Positions 15,722 to 24,525 of a stretch of 32,680 bases of DNA are shown here, piece by piece. Both the position numbers and the translations under genes were made by a program. Position 1 is the stretch's first letter. Each line of letters starts with the position of its first letter. The notes under the pieces are model-generated. The model searched no databases. It had not been told where the DNA came from and was given only the letters and a program-made list of their open reading frames with translations. Source of the DNA: Lachnospiraceae bacterium. GTDB lineage: Bacteria > Bacillota > Clostridia > Lachnospirales > Lachnospiraceae. The stretch is from the NCBI GenBank assembly GCA_022769665.1, contig JALEIR010000068.1, forward strand, positions 1 to 32,680, written 5' to 3'.

Positions 15722-17077
15722 CTAAGAAAGCTTCCGCGTCCGCTCCGGCAGATACAGAAGTCTGTATCCGCGCTCTCGCAGTACCTTGCACAGTCTGACA
15801 CTGGCCTCAATATAATCCGTACCTTCCGGCAGCTTTGACACGTCAAAAATCTCCGTGCCGGGAAGCGTCGCATAATCTACACCCATCACCTCTCGGAAAA
15901 GGTCTCTCAGTGAGCTGCGAAGCTCCAGATTGCGGATATCCAGCACCTCAGCATCCTGCTGCAAAACGGCACGATGCATATAGCCGCTGAATGAAACAGG
16001 AAGTCCGCTGTAAATGCACTCTCCCCTGTCGTTCATCCGACCCCCCGCTGTTTTCCGGCCGGCTGTCAGTCTGCCTCCCAGGGCACCTACATCTTTTCGT
16101 TCATCCAACACATTTCCTTCATATTTCAGGCAGTAAAAACCAACATGCTCTGTGTCCGTCGCCTTTGCTCTCCATCCGTGTCTGTCCGCAAAGTCCTGAA
16201 CCGCTCTCCGTCCCGCTTCATATGCATAAAGCTTGCTCCGGGGATTTTCTGCGGTTGAGGTTGCATGGCATCTCCAGTGATAAAGTACCAGCGGGATGTG
16301 AACGACTTCTCTCTCGTCTTCCATCAGTCTGTCTGCCGCCCGCAGTACCAAATCGAAATCCTGGGCTCCGTCATACTCCTTTCGAAGCTTCAAGTCCTGT
16401 ATCAATTCCCGCTTCATCACCAACAAATGGCAGATATAATTGTTGCTTAAAAGTAAATCAAGATTAAACTTTTCTTTAAAATGAGGTTCATAAAACTTTG
16501 TGCCGTCTCCGTTGCACTTATCCTCGTCAGAATATAACATCTGTAATTTTATATTGTTCTTCCTGCTCTCTTCAATTGCGGACGCCATCTCGTAAAGTGC
16601 ATTTTCCGTCAGCACATCATCATGATCCAACAGTACCACATAATCGCCTTCCGCCAGTGAAATTCCCTCATTGGTGTTCTCTGCGATTCCGCCGTTTCTG
16701 CTTAGGCGATAATATCTTATACGGGAGTCCTCATAAGTCAGAGCTACAGATTTTACGCTGTCATCTCCAGATGCATCTGCCAGTATCAGTTCCCACCGTG
16801 GGTATGTCTGACTAATCACCGATTCCAGCATTTCTCGCAGAAAAGGTTCCGGGGTACGGTACGCAGGAACCACAATACTGAACATAAGCTGTGAGAATCC
16901 TGTCTCAGACTGTTCCCGCTGCAGCTGAAGCGTTTCCCGGGAAAGCGGCTCCCGACGATACTCCGGCTGTCTTCCCTCCGCAAGACGTTCCCGCAGGGCA
17001 CCCAAGGTACTTTTTATCCCGTTTCTTTTCAGATAGTATGCTGTTTTTTTCAGATTAGCGAAATTGATTTTTCCCAT
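15722..17077 (-). CDS. GT2 glycosyltransferase with a truncated second domain
   Basis: A 451-residue protein. The first GT2 domain (about 65-310) looks complete: FSIVVPAYRTP, DHDD (151-154) as the nucleotide/metal motif, YSDEDK, and DGAQDFDLVLR on the acceptor side. After it, DVGALGGRL (about 329-337) aligns with DVGAAGAKL in the second GT2 domain of the tandem enzyme at 19006-21087, and the tail SLRDLFREVMG...VRLCKVLRERGY follows the acceptor half of that domain. The first half of the second domain, with its nucleotide site, is missing, so the second domain is probably inactive. The ATG at 17077 has GGAG at good spacing; the 30 upstream codons beginning at a TTG look unconserved and cover a hairpin. 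Confidence 0.87.
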   Translation of the reverse strand: MGKINFANLKKTAYYLKRNGIKSTLGALRERLAEGRQPEYRREPLSRETLQLQREQSETGFSQLMFSIVVPAYRTPEPFLREMLESVISQTYPRWELILADASGDDSVKSVALTYEDSRIRYYRLSRNGGIAENTNEGISLAEGDYVVLLDHDDVLTENALYEMASAIEESRKNNIKLQMLYSDEDKCNGDGTKFYEPHFKEKFNLDLLLSNNYICHLLVMKRELIQDLKLRKEYDGAQDFDLVLRAADRLMEDEREVVHIPLVLYHWRCHATSTAENPRSKLYAYEAGRRAVQDFADRHGWRAKATDTEHVGFYCLKYEGNVLDERKDVGALGGRLTAGRKTAGGRMNDRGECIYSGLPVSFSGYMHRAVLQQDAEVLDIRNLELRSSLRDLFREVMGVDYATLPGTEIFDVSKLPEGTDYIEASVRLCKVLRERGYRLLYLPERTRKLS

Positions 17078-17099
17078 TCTGTCTCCATAATAACAGAAA

Positions 17100-17159
17100 T
17101 CCCTGCCGGGTCTGTTTCCAGCGGGCCCCGGGGCACCGCCCTCACAAATCGGGCAGGGA
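17100..17159 (-). other. GC-rich stem-loop between the sugar mutase and GT2 genes
   Basis: TCCCTGCC (17100-17107) and GGCAGGGA (17152-17159) pair over 8 bp and enclose a GC-rich stretch with an inner GCCCCGGGGC palindrome. On the minus strand it lies between the mutase stop codon and the next ribosome binding site. The following bases are only moderately T-rich, so it may be a weak terminator, an attenuator or an mRNA processing site. Confidence 0.5.
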
Positions 17160-17185
17160 ATCTGCAACCTGTCAAATCTTTTATT

Positions 17186-18907
17186 TTAAAGTTCCGCTTT
17201 TAAGTCCTCGGTCAACTGCTCCAGCCTTGCCTTTGCATCCTCCAGGCTGCTGCCCTTCACGCCCATGTAGAACTTAATTTTAGGCTCTGTTCCGGAAGGA
17301 CGGGCACAGCACCATTCATCGTCGGGCAGTTCAAAGTAAAGTACGTTTGACTTAGGCAAGCCGGTTGTTGTCACCGCGCCGGTTTCCATATCCAATATCT
17401 TGTCGGTCTGATAATCTCTGAATTTCAGCACCTTTCTTGAACCGAACGCCTTGGGCGGATTCTGACGAAGCTTATCCATAATTCCCGCAATCTGTCTTGC
17501 ACCGTCGATTCCCTTCATGGTAATGGTATACTGGCTTTCCTTATAGTAACCGTATTTTTCATAGACATCCAACATCATGTCCCAGAGTGTCATACCATGT
17601 TTCTTGCAGTATGCAGCCACCTCACAGAGACACATAACAGCCACGATGGCATCCTTATCTCTCGCGTGGGTTCCCGCAAGACAGCCATAGCTCTCCTCCA
17701 GACCGAATACATAATTGTTGCTGCCGCTCTGTTCAAACAGCTTAATCTGCTCACCGATGAACTTAAAGCCTGTCAGCACTTCAATCAGCTTAACATTGTA
17801 AGCAGCGGTAATGGGCTTTGTCATGTTGGTGGTAACAATGGTTGTCACCAATGCAGGATTGGCAGGCATGGTACCTGTGGCGGTTCTCTCTCTCAGAATG
17901 TACTCGGCAATCAGCATACCGGACATATTTCCCGTAAAGGAAACATATTCTCCCGTCTTGGTATCCTTGGCATAAACTCCCAGACGGTCTGCATCGGGAT
18001 CGGTTGCAAGTACGATATCCGCATCCTTCTCCTTTGCCAATCGGAGAGCGTAAGTAAATGCCTTGGGATCCTCAGGATTGGGATAATCCAGCGTTGTAAA
18101 GTTGGGATCGGGATTTTCCTGTTCGGGTACTACATAGACATTCTTAAATCCAAGCTCCGAAAGTACACGTCTCACGGGCAGATTACCTGTTCCGCAGAGA
18201 GGAGTATATACAATCTTAATATCCTCAGCCATCTCCCGAATCACATCCGGATGAATAATCTGCTTCTTCAGTTCCACCATGTATTTATCATCGATTTCCT
18301 TGCCGATCTTGATGTAAAGCCCTGCCTTGACAGCAGCTTCCTTCTCCATGGTCTTGCAGTCATGGAAATCCTTAATTGCTTTCACTTCATCAATAATCTG
18401 TGTATCCTTAGGAGCGGTAATCTGCGCGCCGTCCTCCCAATATACCTTGTATCCGTTGTATTCCGGAGGATTATGACTTGCCGTAACAACAATACCGGCA
18501 GTACAGCCCAGAGTACGTAATGCAAAGGAAAGCTCGGGAGTAGGTCTCAGGGAATCGAACACATATGCCTTAATACCGTTTGCGGCAAGACACAAACCCG
18601 CAACATCCGCAAACTCGGGAGACATTCTTCTGGAGTCATACGCAACGGCAACGCCCTTATCCTGTGTACCCTGCTTGAGAATGAAATTGGCAAGTCCCTG
18701 TGTTGCTTTACGGACAGTGTAAATGTTCATACGGTTTGTTCCGGCACCGATTACACCGCGCAGTCCGCCTGTACCGAATTCCAGTTCCTTATAAAAGCGG
18801 TCTTCGATTTCTCCCGGATTATTGCGAATCGCCAACAGTTCATTCTTCGTGTCCTGATCAAAATAATCGTCTTCCAACCAGAAATTGAATTCATCCATAA
18901 AACTCAT
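17186..18907 (-). CDS. pgcA: Phosphoglucomutase/phosphomannomutase (alpha-D-phosphohexomutase, PgcA-like)
   Basis: A cytosolic mutase of 573 residues that interconverts hexose-6-phosphate and hexose-1-phosphate. The phosphoserine loop TASHNP places the catalytic Ser at 144; the magnesium loop is DPDADR (303-308); the sugar-binding loop appears as LEESYG, and RPSGTEPK near the C-terminus binds phosphate. The N-terminal GTGGLRG motif is typical of the long PgcA-type branch. Glucose-1-phosphate from this enzyme is the substrate of RmlA in the same locus, which fits its position. GAGG lies 8 bp upstream of the ATG. A possible extended -10 promoter precedes it, so it may have some independent expression. 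Confidence 0.94.
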   Translation of the reverse strand: MSFMDEFNFWLEDDYFDQDTKNELLAIRNNPGEIEDRFYKELEFGTGGLRGVIGAGTNRMNIYTVRKATQGLANFILKQGTQDKGVAVAYDSRRMSPEFADVAGLCLAANGIKAYVFDSLRPTPELSFALRTLGCTAGIVVTASHNPPEYNGYKVYWEDGAQITAPKDTQIIDEVKAIKDFHDCKTMEKEAAVKAGLYIKIGKEIDDKYMVELKKQIIHPDVIREMAEDIKIVYTPLCGTGNLPVRRVLSELGFKNVYVVPEQENPDPNFTTLDYPNPEDPKAFTYALRLAKEKDADIVLATDPDADRLGVYAKDTKTGEYVSFTGNMSGMLIAEYILRERTATGTMPANPALVTTIVTTNMTKPITAAYNVKLIEVLTGFKFIGEQIKLFEQSGSNNYVFGLEESYGCLAGTHARDKDAIVAVMCLCEVAAYCKKHGMTLWDMMLDVYEKYGYYKESQYTITMKGIDGARQIAGIMDKLRQNPPKAFGSRKVLKFRDYQTDKILDMETGAVTTTGLPKSNVLYFELPDDEWCCARPSGTEPKIKFYMGVKGSSLEDAKARLEQLTEDLKAEL

Positions 18908-18959
18908 TTCTCACTACCTCGTTTCTGCCCGGCAGGGCGTATTCACACTTTTCTTGTTT

Positions 18960-18968
18960 ATTTTACCA
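18960..18968 (-). promoter_or_regulatory. Possible extended -10 promoter before the mutase gene
   Basis: TGG followed by TAAAAT on the minus strand matches an extended -10 element; the expected -35 position is poor. It lies 53 bp upstream of the mutase start, in the 98-bp gap after the tandem GT2 gene. Confidence 0.3.
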
Positions 18969-19005
18969 CATTGTCCCGATTTGTGCTACCGTTTATTTTG
19001 TCTCC

Positions 19006-21087
19006 CTATTGCTGAATCTTCAGTGAGAAATCACTTCTGTCCAGGGAAAAGTTGGGATTGTAATAGGGATCCCCCGCTTCCAGCTGTTTCTTCCACTTTT
19101 CACGGAACAAAGCAGACTCTCTGTTATATCGCTCCGCCTTCTCGCCATTATCATCCAGTCCTCTCGAAACAGACTCATAATGGTACAGCTCCGCAAAGGG
19201 AGTGAATACATTCAGCAATCCCTTTTCCCTGAGCTTCAGACAGAAATCCACATCATTCAACGAAATGGCAAAGCCCTCGTCCAGACCTCCCACACTCTCA
19301 TAAAGGCTTTTCTTTACCAGCAGGCAGGCACCGGTAACAGCTGTTACGTTTTGTGCATAGCAAAGTCTTCCCATGTATCCCAGATTCTGGCGATGCTGCT
19401 TGTAATGTGTATGTCCCGCTGTCCGGTGGGCTCCCAGACCGATTACAACGCCTGCATGCTGAATGGTCTTATCCCCGTAGTAGAGCTTTGCACCTGCTGC
19501 CCCCACATCTTCTCTCTGGGCATACATCAAAAGTTCTTCCATCCAATTCACGGTTATGACCTCCGTGTCATTATTCAAAAGCAGGATATACTCACCCGAA
19601 GCATACTTTACTCCCAGGTTATTCACCGCGGAATAATTAAATGTACCTTTAAAAATTACCAATTTTACCTTAAAACCTGCCAGACCCTCTGCTTCCGCCG
19701 TTATGACACCCAAGTCACTATTTTCACCCTCACATACAGTCTTGTTTTCCTCCGCAGAAGCCAGACATTCCGCAAGCGCAGTATCATAATCAAACCCCAA
19801 CAGTTCACTGTAATAGTCTCTGATTTCTTTCGTAGTACTGTTGTTTTCCACAATGACTATCTCATAATTATCGTAGGTGGATTTCTCCACGATGGATGTA
19901 ATGCAGCGGCGCAGGTCATCTGCATGGTCCTTGTTTGCTATCACAATGGAAATCTTCGGTGTTCCGATAATCTGATAACGGATGCGGAAAATCGTTTCAA
20001 AGGCCCTTGTACTCTCAATTTTAAAATGTTCATATCCATGCTTGCGCAAATGCTCCGCCACCGCTCCCTTGGCGGCCTCAATGGCATAAGGCTTGGCATC
20101 GATACCGGAAGCCACACTACCGGCATGACTCCTCCAGTAGTACATCAACCTGGGCACATGCACAATCTTCTTTGCATTATCCGTGAGGCGGAGAATCATA
20201 TCATGGTCCTGACTGCCGTCATACTTGGTGCGGAACAACTCGTTCCCATCCAATAATGTTCGCTTGAACACACTGAAATGACAGATGTAATTATTTGCGC
20301 GGAGATTGTCCGGCGCATAGTCCGGCTTAAAGTGCATCGTCAGCATATGATTGATGTCACCGCTCTTAAAGGTTGTCTCATCGCAATACAGATAGTCTGC
20401 TCCCTGCTCATTGATTGCTTTTACATATTCGAAAAGTACACTGGGATGCAGAATATCATCCTGATCCAAAAGTCCGATGTATTCTCCCGTAGCCATGGCA
20501 AGGCAGGCATTGGTATTTCCCGAAATACCGTCATTTTTCTCAAGATGTCGATATACAATCCGTCCGTCCGCTTTCGCCGCATATTCCCTGCAGATGTCCC
20601 CGATATAGCTGTGTTCTTCATCGGATCCGTCCGCCAGACAGAGCTCCCAGTTCCCGTAAGTCTGATTCATCACTGAGTCCAGCATCTCAATTTGAAATTC
20701 CCGACGATTATTCCAGAGCGGTACCAGGATGCTGATTTTTACCATATGAGGGAAAACTGTATTTCGTTCTGACTCTGCCTGCTCTTTGTCCGGAAAGCTT
20801 TCTGTCCCGAACTGTTTCATAGCCTCCCGTTCTCTCTTTTTATAATCGAGCTTATGGAGAACGCCTCTGGGACCACCGCAATTTTTCAGTCTGTCCCGCT
20901 GTCTGATGACCCAGTGTACGCAATTTCTGGCCGGCTTGCTGGCTTTCCAGAGAGGATTCTTCTTGATTCGGTTCAGTTTCCACTCCAGCTCCTCATTTTT
21001 GGCTTCCAAATCGGCAATTCTTCCCGCCAGATCCGCACACTTCAAATGTTCCTGTTCATAGGCCTCTTTATAATCCATATCATCCAT
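19006..21087 (-). CDS. Tandem two-domain GT2 glycosyltransferase
   Basis: A 693-residue protein with two GT2 domains. An N-terminal coiled-coil (about 10-45) precedes domain 1 (about 117-345: ISILVPLWNN, DQDD at 208-211, DGSQDHDMILR) and domain 2 (about 378-680: ISIVIANKDH, NNDTE at 505-509, LNDVDFCLKLR). Both keep the aspartates needed for nucleotide and metal binding, so the protein probably adds two residues or alternates linkages. Domain 2 contains an unusual insertion of about 40 residues (430-473), acidic and Ala/Glu-rich, between the second and third conserved blocks. The ATG at 21087 has a weak purine-rich site; an ATG three codons on is an alternative. It starts 24 bp after the methyltransferase-kinase gene. 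Confidence 0.93.
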   Translation of the reverse strand: MDDMDYKEAYEQEHLKCADLAGRIADLEAKNEELEWKLNRIKKNPLWKASKPARNCVHWVIRQRDRLKNCGGPRGVLHKLDYKKREREAMKQFGTESFPDKEQAESERNTVFPHMVKISILVPLWNNRREFQIEMLDSVMNQTYGNWELCLADGSDEEHSYIGDICREYAAKADGRIVYRHLEKNDGISGNTNACLAMATGEYIGLLDQDDILHPSVLFEYVKAINEQGADYLYCDETTFKSGDINHMLTMHFKPDYAPDNLRANNYICHFSVFKRTLLDGNELFRTKYDGSQDHDMILRLTDNAKKIVHVPRLMYYWRSHAGSVASGIDAKPYAIEAAKGAVAEHLRKHGYEHFKIESTRAFETIFRIRYQIIGTPKISIVIANKDHADDLRRCITSIVEKSTYDNYEIVIVENNSTTKEIRDYYSELLGFDYDTALAECLASAEENKTVCEGENSDLGVITAEAEGLAGFKVKLVIFKGTFNYSAVNNLGVKYASGEYILLLNNDTEVITVNWMEELLMYAQREDVGAAGAKLYYGDKTIQHAGVVIGLGAHRTAGHTHYKQHRQNLGYMGRLCYAQNVTAVTGACLLVKKSLYESVGGLDEGFAISLNDVDFCLKLREKGLLNVFTPFAELYHYESVSRGLDDNGEKAERYNRESALFREKWKKQLEAGDPYYNPNFSLDRSDFSLKIQQ

Positions 21088-21111
21088 CCCATTCTCTTCA
21101 GATTCTTGAGT

Positions 21112-23202
21112 CTATCTCCGAATATACCGTTTTGCCCCGACTTGCATATCCTTTGCAATATAATCGGGAATCCGTATCATCTCAAACTCCGCACACAGAA
21201 TGTTTTCTTCCCTTTTCTCATATTTTTCCAAGCTGATATTGATATTCGGATCATCCGTATCAAACACAATACTGATTCCGGGGTCATCTTTTTCCGGCTT
21301 TAGAATTGTACCGTTTACAATAAACTGCTTCCGTCTGTTATATAGAATATTGCTGCCGTTAAAGGTCAGTTTTCTGATTTTAACAATACAGGAACACAGA
21401 CTCGGATCAATACGCAGCATTGTGACATCACGGCCCACCTTTACGGAAAATTCCGCATTTCTCTCCGACCGATAAGCATCTCTCACAAAGTAGGAATGCT
21501 CCTCGCTGTACCCCTGCCCGTAATCTTCGTATATCTGAACCTGATGTACATCGGTGGCATTTGGATAGCTTTCCAGAGACTTCTGCGGCTGCCACATCTG
21601 GTTGCCCAATGCGACACGCATCTGTTCCAAAGAGCAATGTCCCTCAGCCACAAGATCCTGAAACTCCTGTTCCTCCTCCGGCAGCTTACCGGCTTCCTCC
21701 CCGGATATGCCCAATTCCCGCAAAATCTTTTCCTTATCAATCTTCGAACAATACTCTGACTCCTTGGCAAAATAGTACAAAGCCCTGTACGCAAGCAATT
21801 TCGCATCGGTCTTTCTGTCAAAGGTCCACTCATAATCCAGGACTGTCCATTTTTCTCCCTTTACATATATATTGGGAAAAATCATATCGTAATCCGTCAC
21901 CGGATGTTCCTGACCAAAACTGCTTTTCTGCACGTATTCGCGGAACAAAGCATAAAAACCTTCCATATCATCCGCCTGCAGACATCTGTTCATCAGCTCC
22001 GAAAGAGGTACCCCTTCCGCATATTCAAACTTCGCACAAGTACTGTCCTCTTTCTCTTCCAACGTACATCTGTTTATCTCCAGTCCGCTTTCTCTGTAAC
22101 GCTCACATAGTTTAACATAAGCCGAAGCCATATCGCTGATATGTGCCACTGCAGCTTTGCTCATAGGATATTTGCGGACCTGCATCTCTTCACTGCCGTC
22201 AGGCAGGGTACATTTACTGATTTCGGTTTTGATACGGTATTTCTCAGCTCTGTCATTTGAATACTTGGTAAACTTTACATCAAAGCCATCCCCGAGCACC
22301 ACCATGAATGAATTGGAAAAAACAGAAAACAAATCATCCTCAACAATACCGTTAAACGCCGGCGTTTCATCAAACAACAGCATCCGATCCCTGTCAAAGT
22401 TTCTCAGGTTTAAAGTCAAATCACCTTTTCCGGGCAGATATTCGTCCGAATACACGGCAGTGGGGAACTTATAATCCGGGTACGGATAGTAAAAACAATA
22501 CTTGTCCAATCCGCACCGTCCGAAAATACGCTCCAGCCCCGTTCTGGTAAAGGTGCGGACACCTGCATCCGATTTATAATTTTCGATGCCGTCAAAAAAA
22601 GAACCCACATGGTCTTCCCTGCAGCCCGCAAAATATTTTAATCCCAACCTGTTTTCAATGGCTATCAGTATTCTTCCGCCGGGTGCCAGATGCTTCATCA
22701 GAATTTTTAAGAAATCCTCATAAGGTGTATTCCCTCCGATGTAGCTTTTTGCATATTCAAATACTCCGATAAGACAGATGAAATCATAATCCGTGTCGAG
22801 ATCCTGCTCAATATCCTTAAAATTGCCCACATGGATAGTAACATTATCACAATTTTGGTGACGATAAGCGTTAATCAGGCTCCGCTGTCTGGAAAGCTCC
22901 ACGCAGGTTACCGCTCCGGCCTTTCTTGCCAGTGCACCGGTAATTGCCCCGCATCCGCTGCCTACCTCCAACACCTTTACATCCTTTCCCATGGGTACCC
23001 AGTCCACAATATTTTCCCGCAGATAAGACAGATGATAGAGAAACGGCCAACTGTTCTTTTCTTTGATTATTTTCATATACTCTTCTTCGGAACAGTTCTT
23101 TACCGTTTCCAGCAACTCCTGTTCGATATCGCCGTCACTGTAGAAATCCTGTCCCGTATATCTGCTGTAGTCTAAAACTACTTTTCCGATTTTTTCCTGC
23201 AT
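21112..23202 (-). CDS. Methyltransferase fused to a kinase-like domain, WbdD-like architecture
   Basis: A 696-residue protein; the ATG at 23202 has GGAG six bases upstream, and an ATG four codons earlier lacks a site. Residue numbers here count from that earlier ATG. A class I SAM methyltransferase fills about 55-245: motif I VLEVGSGCG (81-89), acidic CVEL (104-107) and LAPGGRILI. It is followed by a region (about 295-485) that can be read as a kinase fold: a possible strand-3 Lys in VRKYP (K348), a D443-x4-N448 catalytic-loop pattern and DYEW (460-463) in the place of DFG. The C-terminal 150 residues are beta-rich and of unknown role. The order methyltransferase then kinase matches WbdD, which caps O-antigen chains in E. 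coli, and the next genes are Wzm/Wzt-like exporters. Methyltransferase: confident. Kinase and capping: inference. Confidence 0.82.
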   Translation of the reverse strand: MQEKIGKVVLDYSRYTGQDFYSDGDIEQELLETVKNCSEEEYMKIIKEKNSWPFLYHLSYLRENIVDWVPMGKDVKVLEVGSGCGAITGALARKAGAVTCVELSRQRSLINAYRHQNCDNVTIHVGNFKDIEQDLDTDYDFICLIGVFEYAKSYIGGNTPYEDFLKILMKHLAPGGRILIAIENRLGLKYFAGCREDHVGSFFDGIENYKSDAGVRTFTRTGLERIFGRCGLDKYCFYYPYPDYKFPTAVYSDEYLPGKGDLTLNLRNFDRDRMLLFDETPAFNGIVEDDLFSVFSNSFMVVLGDGFDVKFTKYSNDRAEKYRIKTEISKCTLPDGSEEMQVRKYPMSKAAVAHISDMASAYVKLCERYRESGLEINRCTLEEKEDSTCAKFEYAEGVPLSELMNRCLQADDMEGFYALFREYVQKSSFGQEHPVTDYDMIFPNIYVKGEKWTVLDYEWTFDRKTDAKLLAYRALYYFAKESEYCSKIDKEKILRELGISGEEAGKLPEEEQEFQDLVAEGHCSLEQMRVALGNQMWQPQKSLESYPNATDVHQVQIYEDYGQGYSEEHSYFVRDAYRSERNAEFSVKVGRDVTMLRIDPSLCSCIVKIRKLTFNGSNILYNRRKQFIVNGTILKPEKDDPGISIVFDTDDPNINISLEKYEKREENILCAEFEMIRIPDYIAKDMQVGAKRYIRR

Positions 23203-23222
23203 CCGTTTCTCCATTCTACGTT

Positions 23223-24470
23223 TCAGTCATCCGTCCCGATATCCTTCACCACGGTCACGGAATCCATATCATAAAATCCAACCGTATTCTTATCCGATAC
23301 GACCGTAATGTTAATCACATCATAAAGGCGGTGATATACCTCAAAGGTATTTCCGTTATAGCCCGTTACTCCAAAGGATAACAAATATTCTCCACCCTGA
23401 AGACTCATTTTCTGGGTAAACGTAATTTCTTTCCTCTGTCCGGGTTCCACGCTGTCCAAAAAGGCCTTTTCAATCATGGTATTGGTTCCCGTAATCTCAG
23501 TTCCTCTGATGTCCTTAAAGGAAGCTGCAAAGATGGGAGCCGGGATATGGTCATTGATTCTGACCTTCATGTGAATGGTAAATTCCGTTCCCTTCAGCAC
23601 CGCCGTACAACGCACGCCGTTTTCATCCGTCACAAAGCACTCCTCAATAACCGCCTGTCTCGTACCGTACTCCTGTGCCTGCTCGTTATAGCTTTCCTTC
23701 GTCTCGGCAGTCTGCTGCCCGTCCTCTCCGTACTGTCCCACCAGAACACGTTTATACGCATCTATCATTTCCTTGGGACTTCCCTCTCCCAGGAGATTTC
23801 CTTTATTCAGCAAAAACACCCTGTCACAGTACTTACTGATACTGCCCAAGTCATGGCTGACGAAAATAATCGTCTTTCCCATGGCTTTGAATTCTTCAAA
23901 TTTATGATAACATTTTGCCTGAAAGAACACATCTCCTACAGACAACGCTTCATCCACAATGAGAATTTCCGGCTCAATATTAATTGCCACGGCAAAAGCA
24001 AGCCGAACAAACATACCGCTGGAATATGTCTTCACCGGCTGATAAACATAATCACCGATATCGGCAAAGTCAAGTATTTCCGGCAGTTTTGCATCAATTT
24101 CCTTTTCCGAAAATCCCATCATGGTACCGTTTAAGTATATATTCTCAATACCGTTGTATTCCATGTTAAAACCGGCGCCCAGCTCCAGTAATGCCGAAAT
24201 GCGTCCGTTTACGGTGATATCTCCCGATGTCTGATTCAGAACACCTGTCATTATTTTAAGCAACGTCGATTTTCCGGAACCGTTTGTACCGATAATCCCT
24301 ACCGTTTCTCCCTGATACACCTTCAGATTCACACCGTTTAACGCATAATACAGCTTATACTTTTTCTTTCCGATCCCAAGCGCATCAAACATGCGATCCC
24401 GCAGCTTATCGTACAGCTTATATACTTTTACTATGTCTCTGGCTTCAATCGCTACATCTTTCTTTTCCAT
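23223..24470 (-). CDS. wzt: Polysaccharide ABC exporter ATPase with Wzt-type C-terminal domain
   Basis: The ATP-binding subunit of a glycan exporter, 415 residues. The ATPase domain (1-245) has Walker A GTNGSGKS (61-68), signature YSSGM (149-153), Walker B ILIVDE (169-174) and switch H206. About 170 further residues (245-415), opening with YGTRQAVIEE, form a beta-rich domain like the C-terminal domain of Wzt. In E. coli O8/O9a that domain recognises the capped end of the chain before export. Many Gram-positive TagH/RgpD proteins lack it or carry another extension. It lies 8 bp before the methyltransferase-kinase gene and 55 bp after the permease. Confidence 0.93.
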   Translation of the reverse strand: MEKKDVAIEARDIVKVYKLYDKLRDRMFDALGIGKKKYKLYYALNGVNLKVYQGETVGIIGTNGSGKSTLLKIMTGVLNQTSGDITVNGRISALLELGAGFNMEYNGIENIYLNGTMMGFSEKEIDAKLPEILDFADIGDYVYQPVKTYSSGMFVRLAFAVAINIEPEILIVDEALSVGDVFFQAKCYHKFEEFKAMGKTIIFVSHDLGSISKYCDRVFLLNKGNLLGEGSPKEMIDAYKRVLVGQYGEDGQQTAETKESYNEQAQEYGTRQAVIEECFVTDENGVRCTAVLKGTEFTIHMKVRINDHIPAPIFAASFKDIRGTEITGTNTMIEKAFLDSVEPGQRKEITFTQKMSLQGGEYLLSFGVTGYNGNTFEVYHRLYDVINITVVSDKNTVGFYDMDSVTVVKDIGTDD

Positions 24471-24525
24471 ACTGCCTCTTATTCTGCCGTCCCGGCATAA
24501 ATTGATTCAAAATACAACCTCCGGC

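Noticed and set aside
17170..17175. Perfect TTGACA on the minus strand after the mutase gene
   Set aside because: No -10-like sequence occurs 16-19 bp downstream; that region is the GC-rich hairpin.
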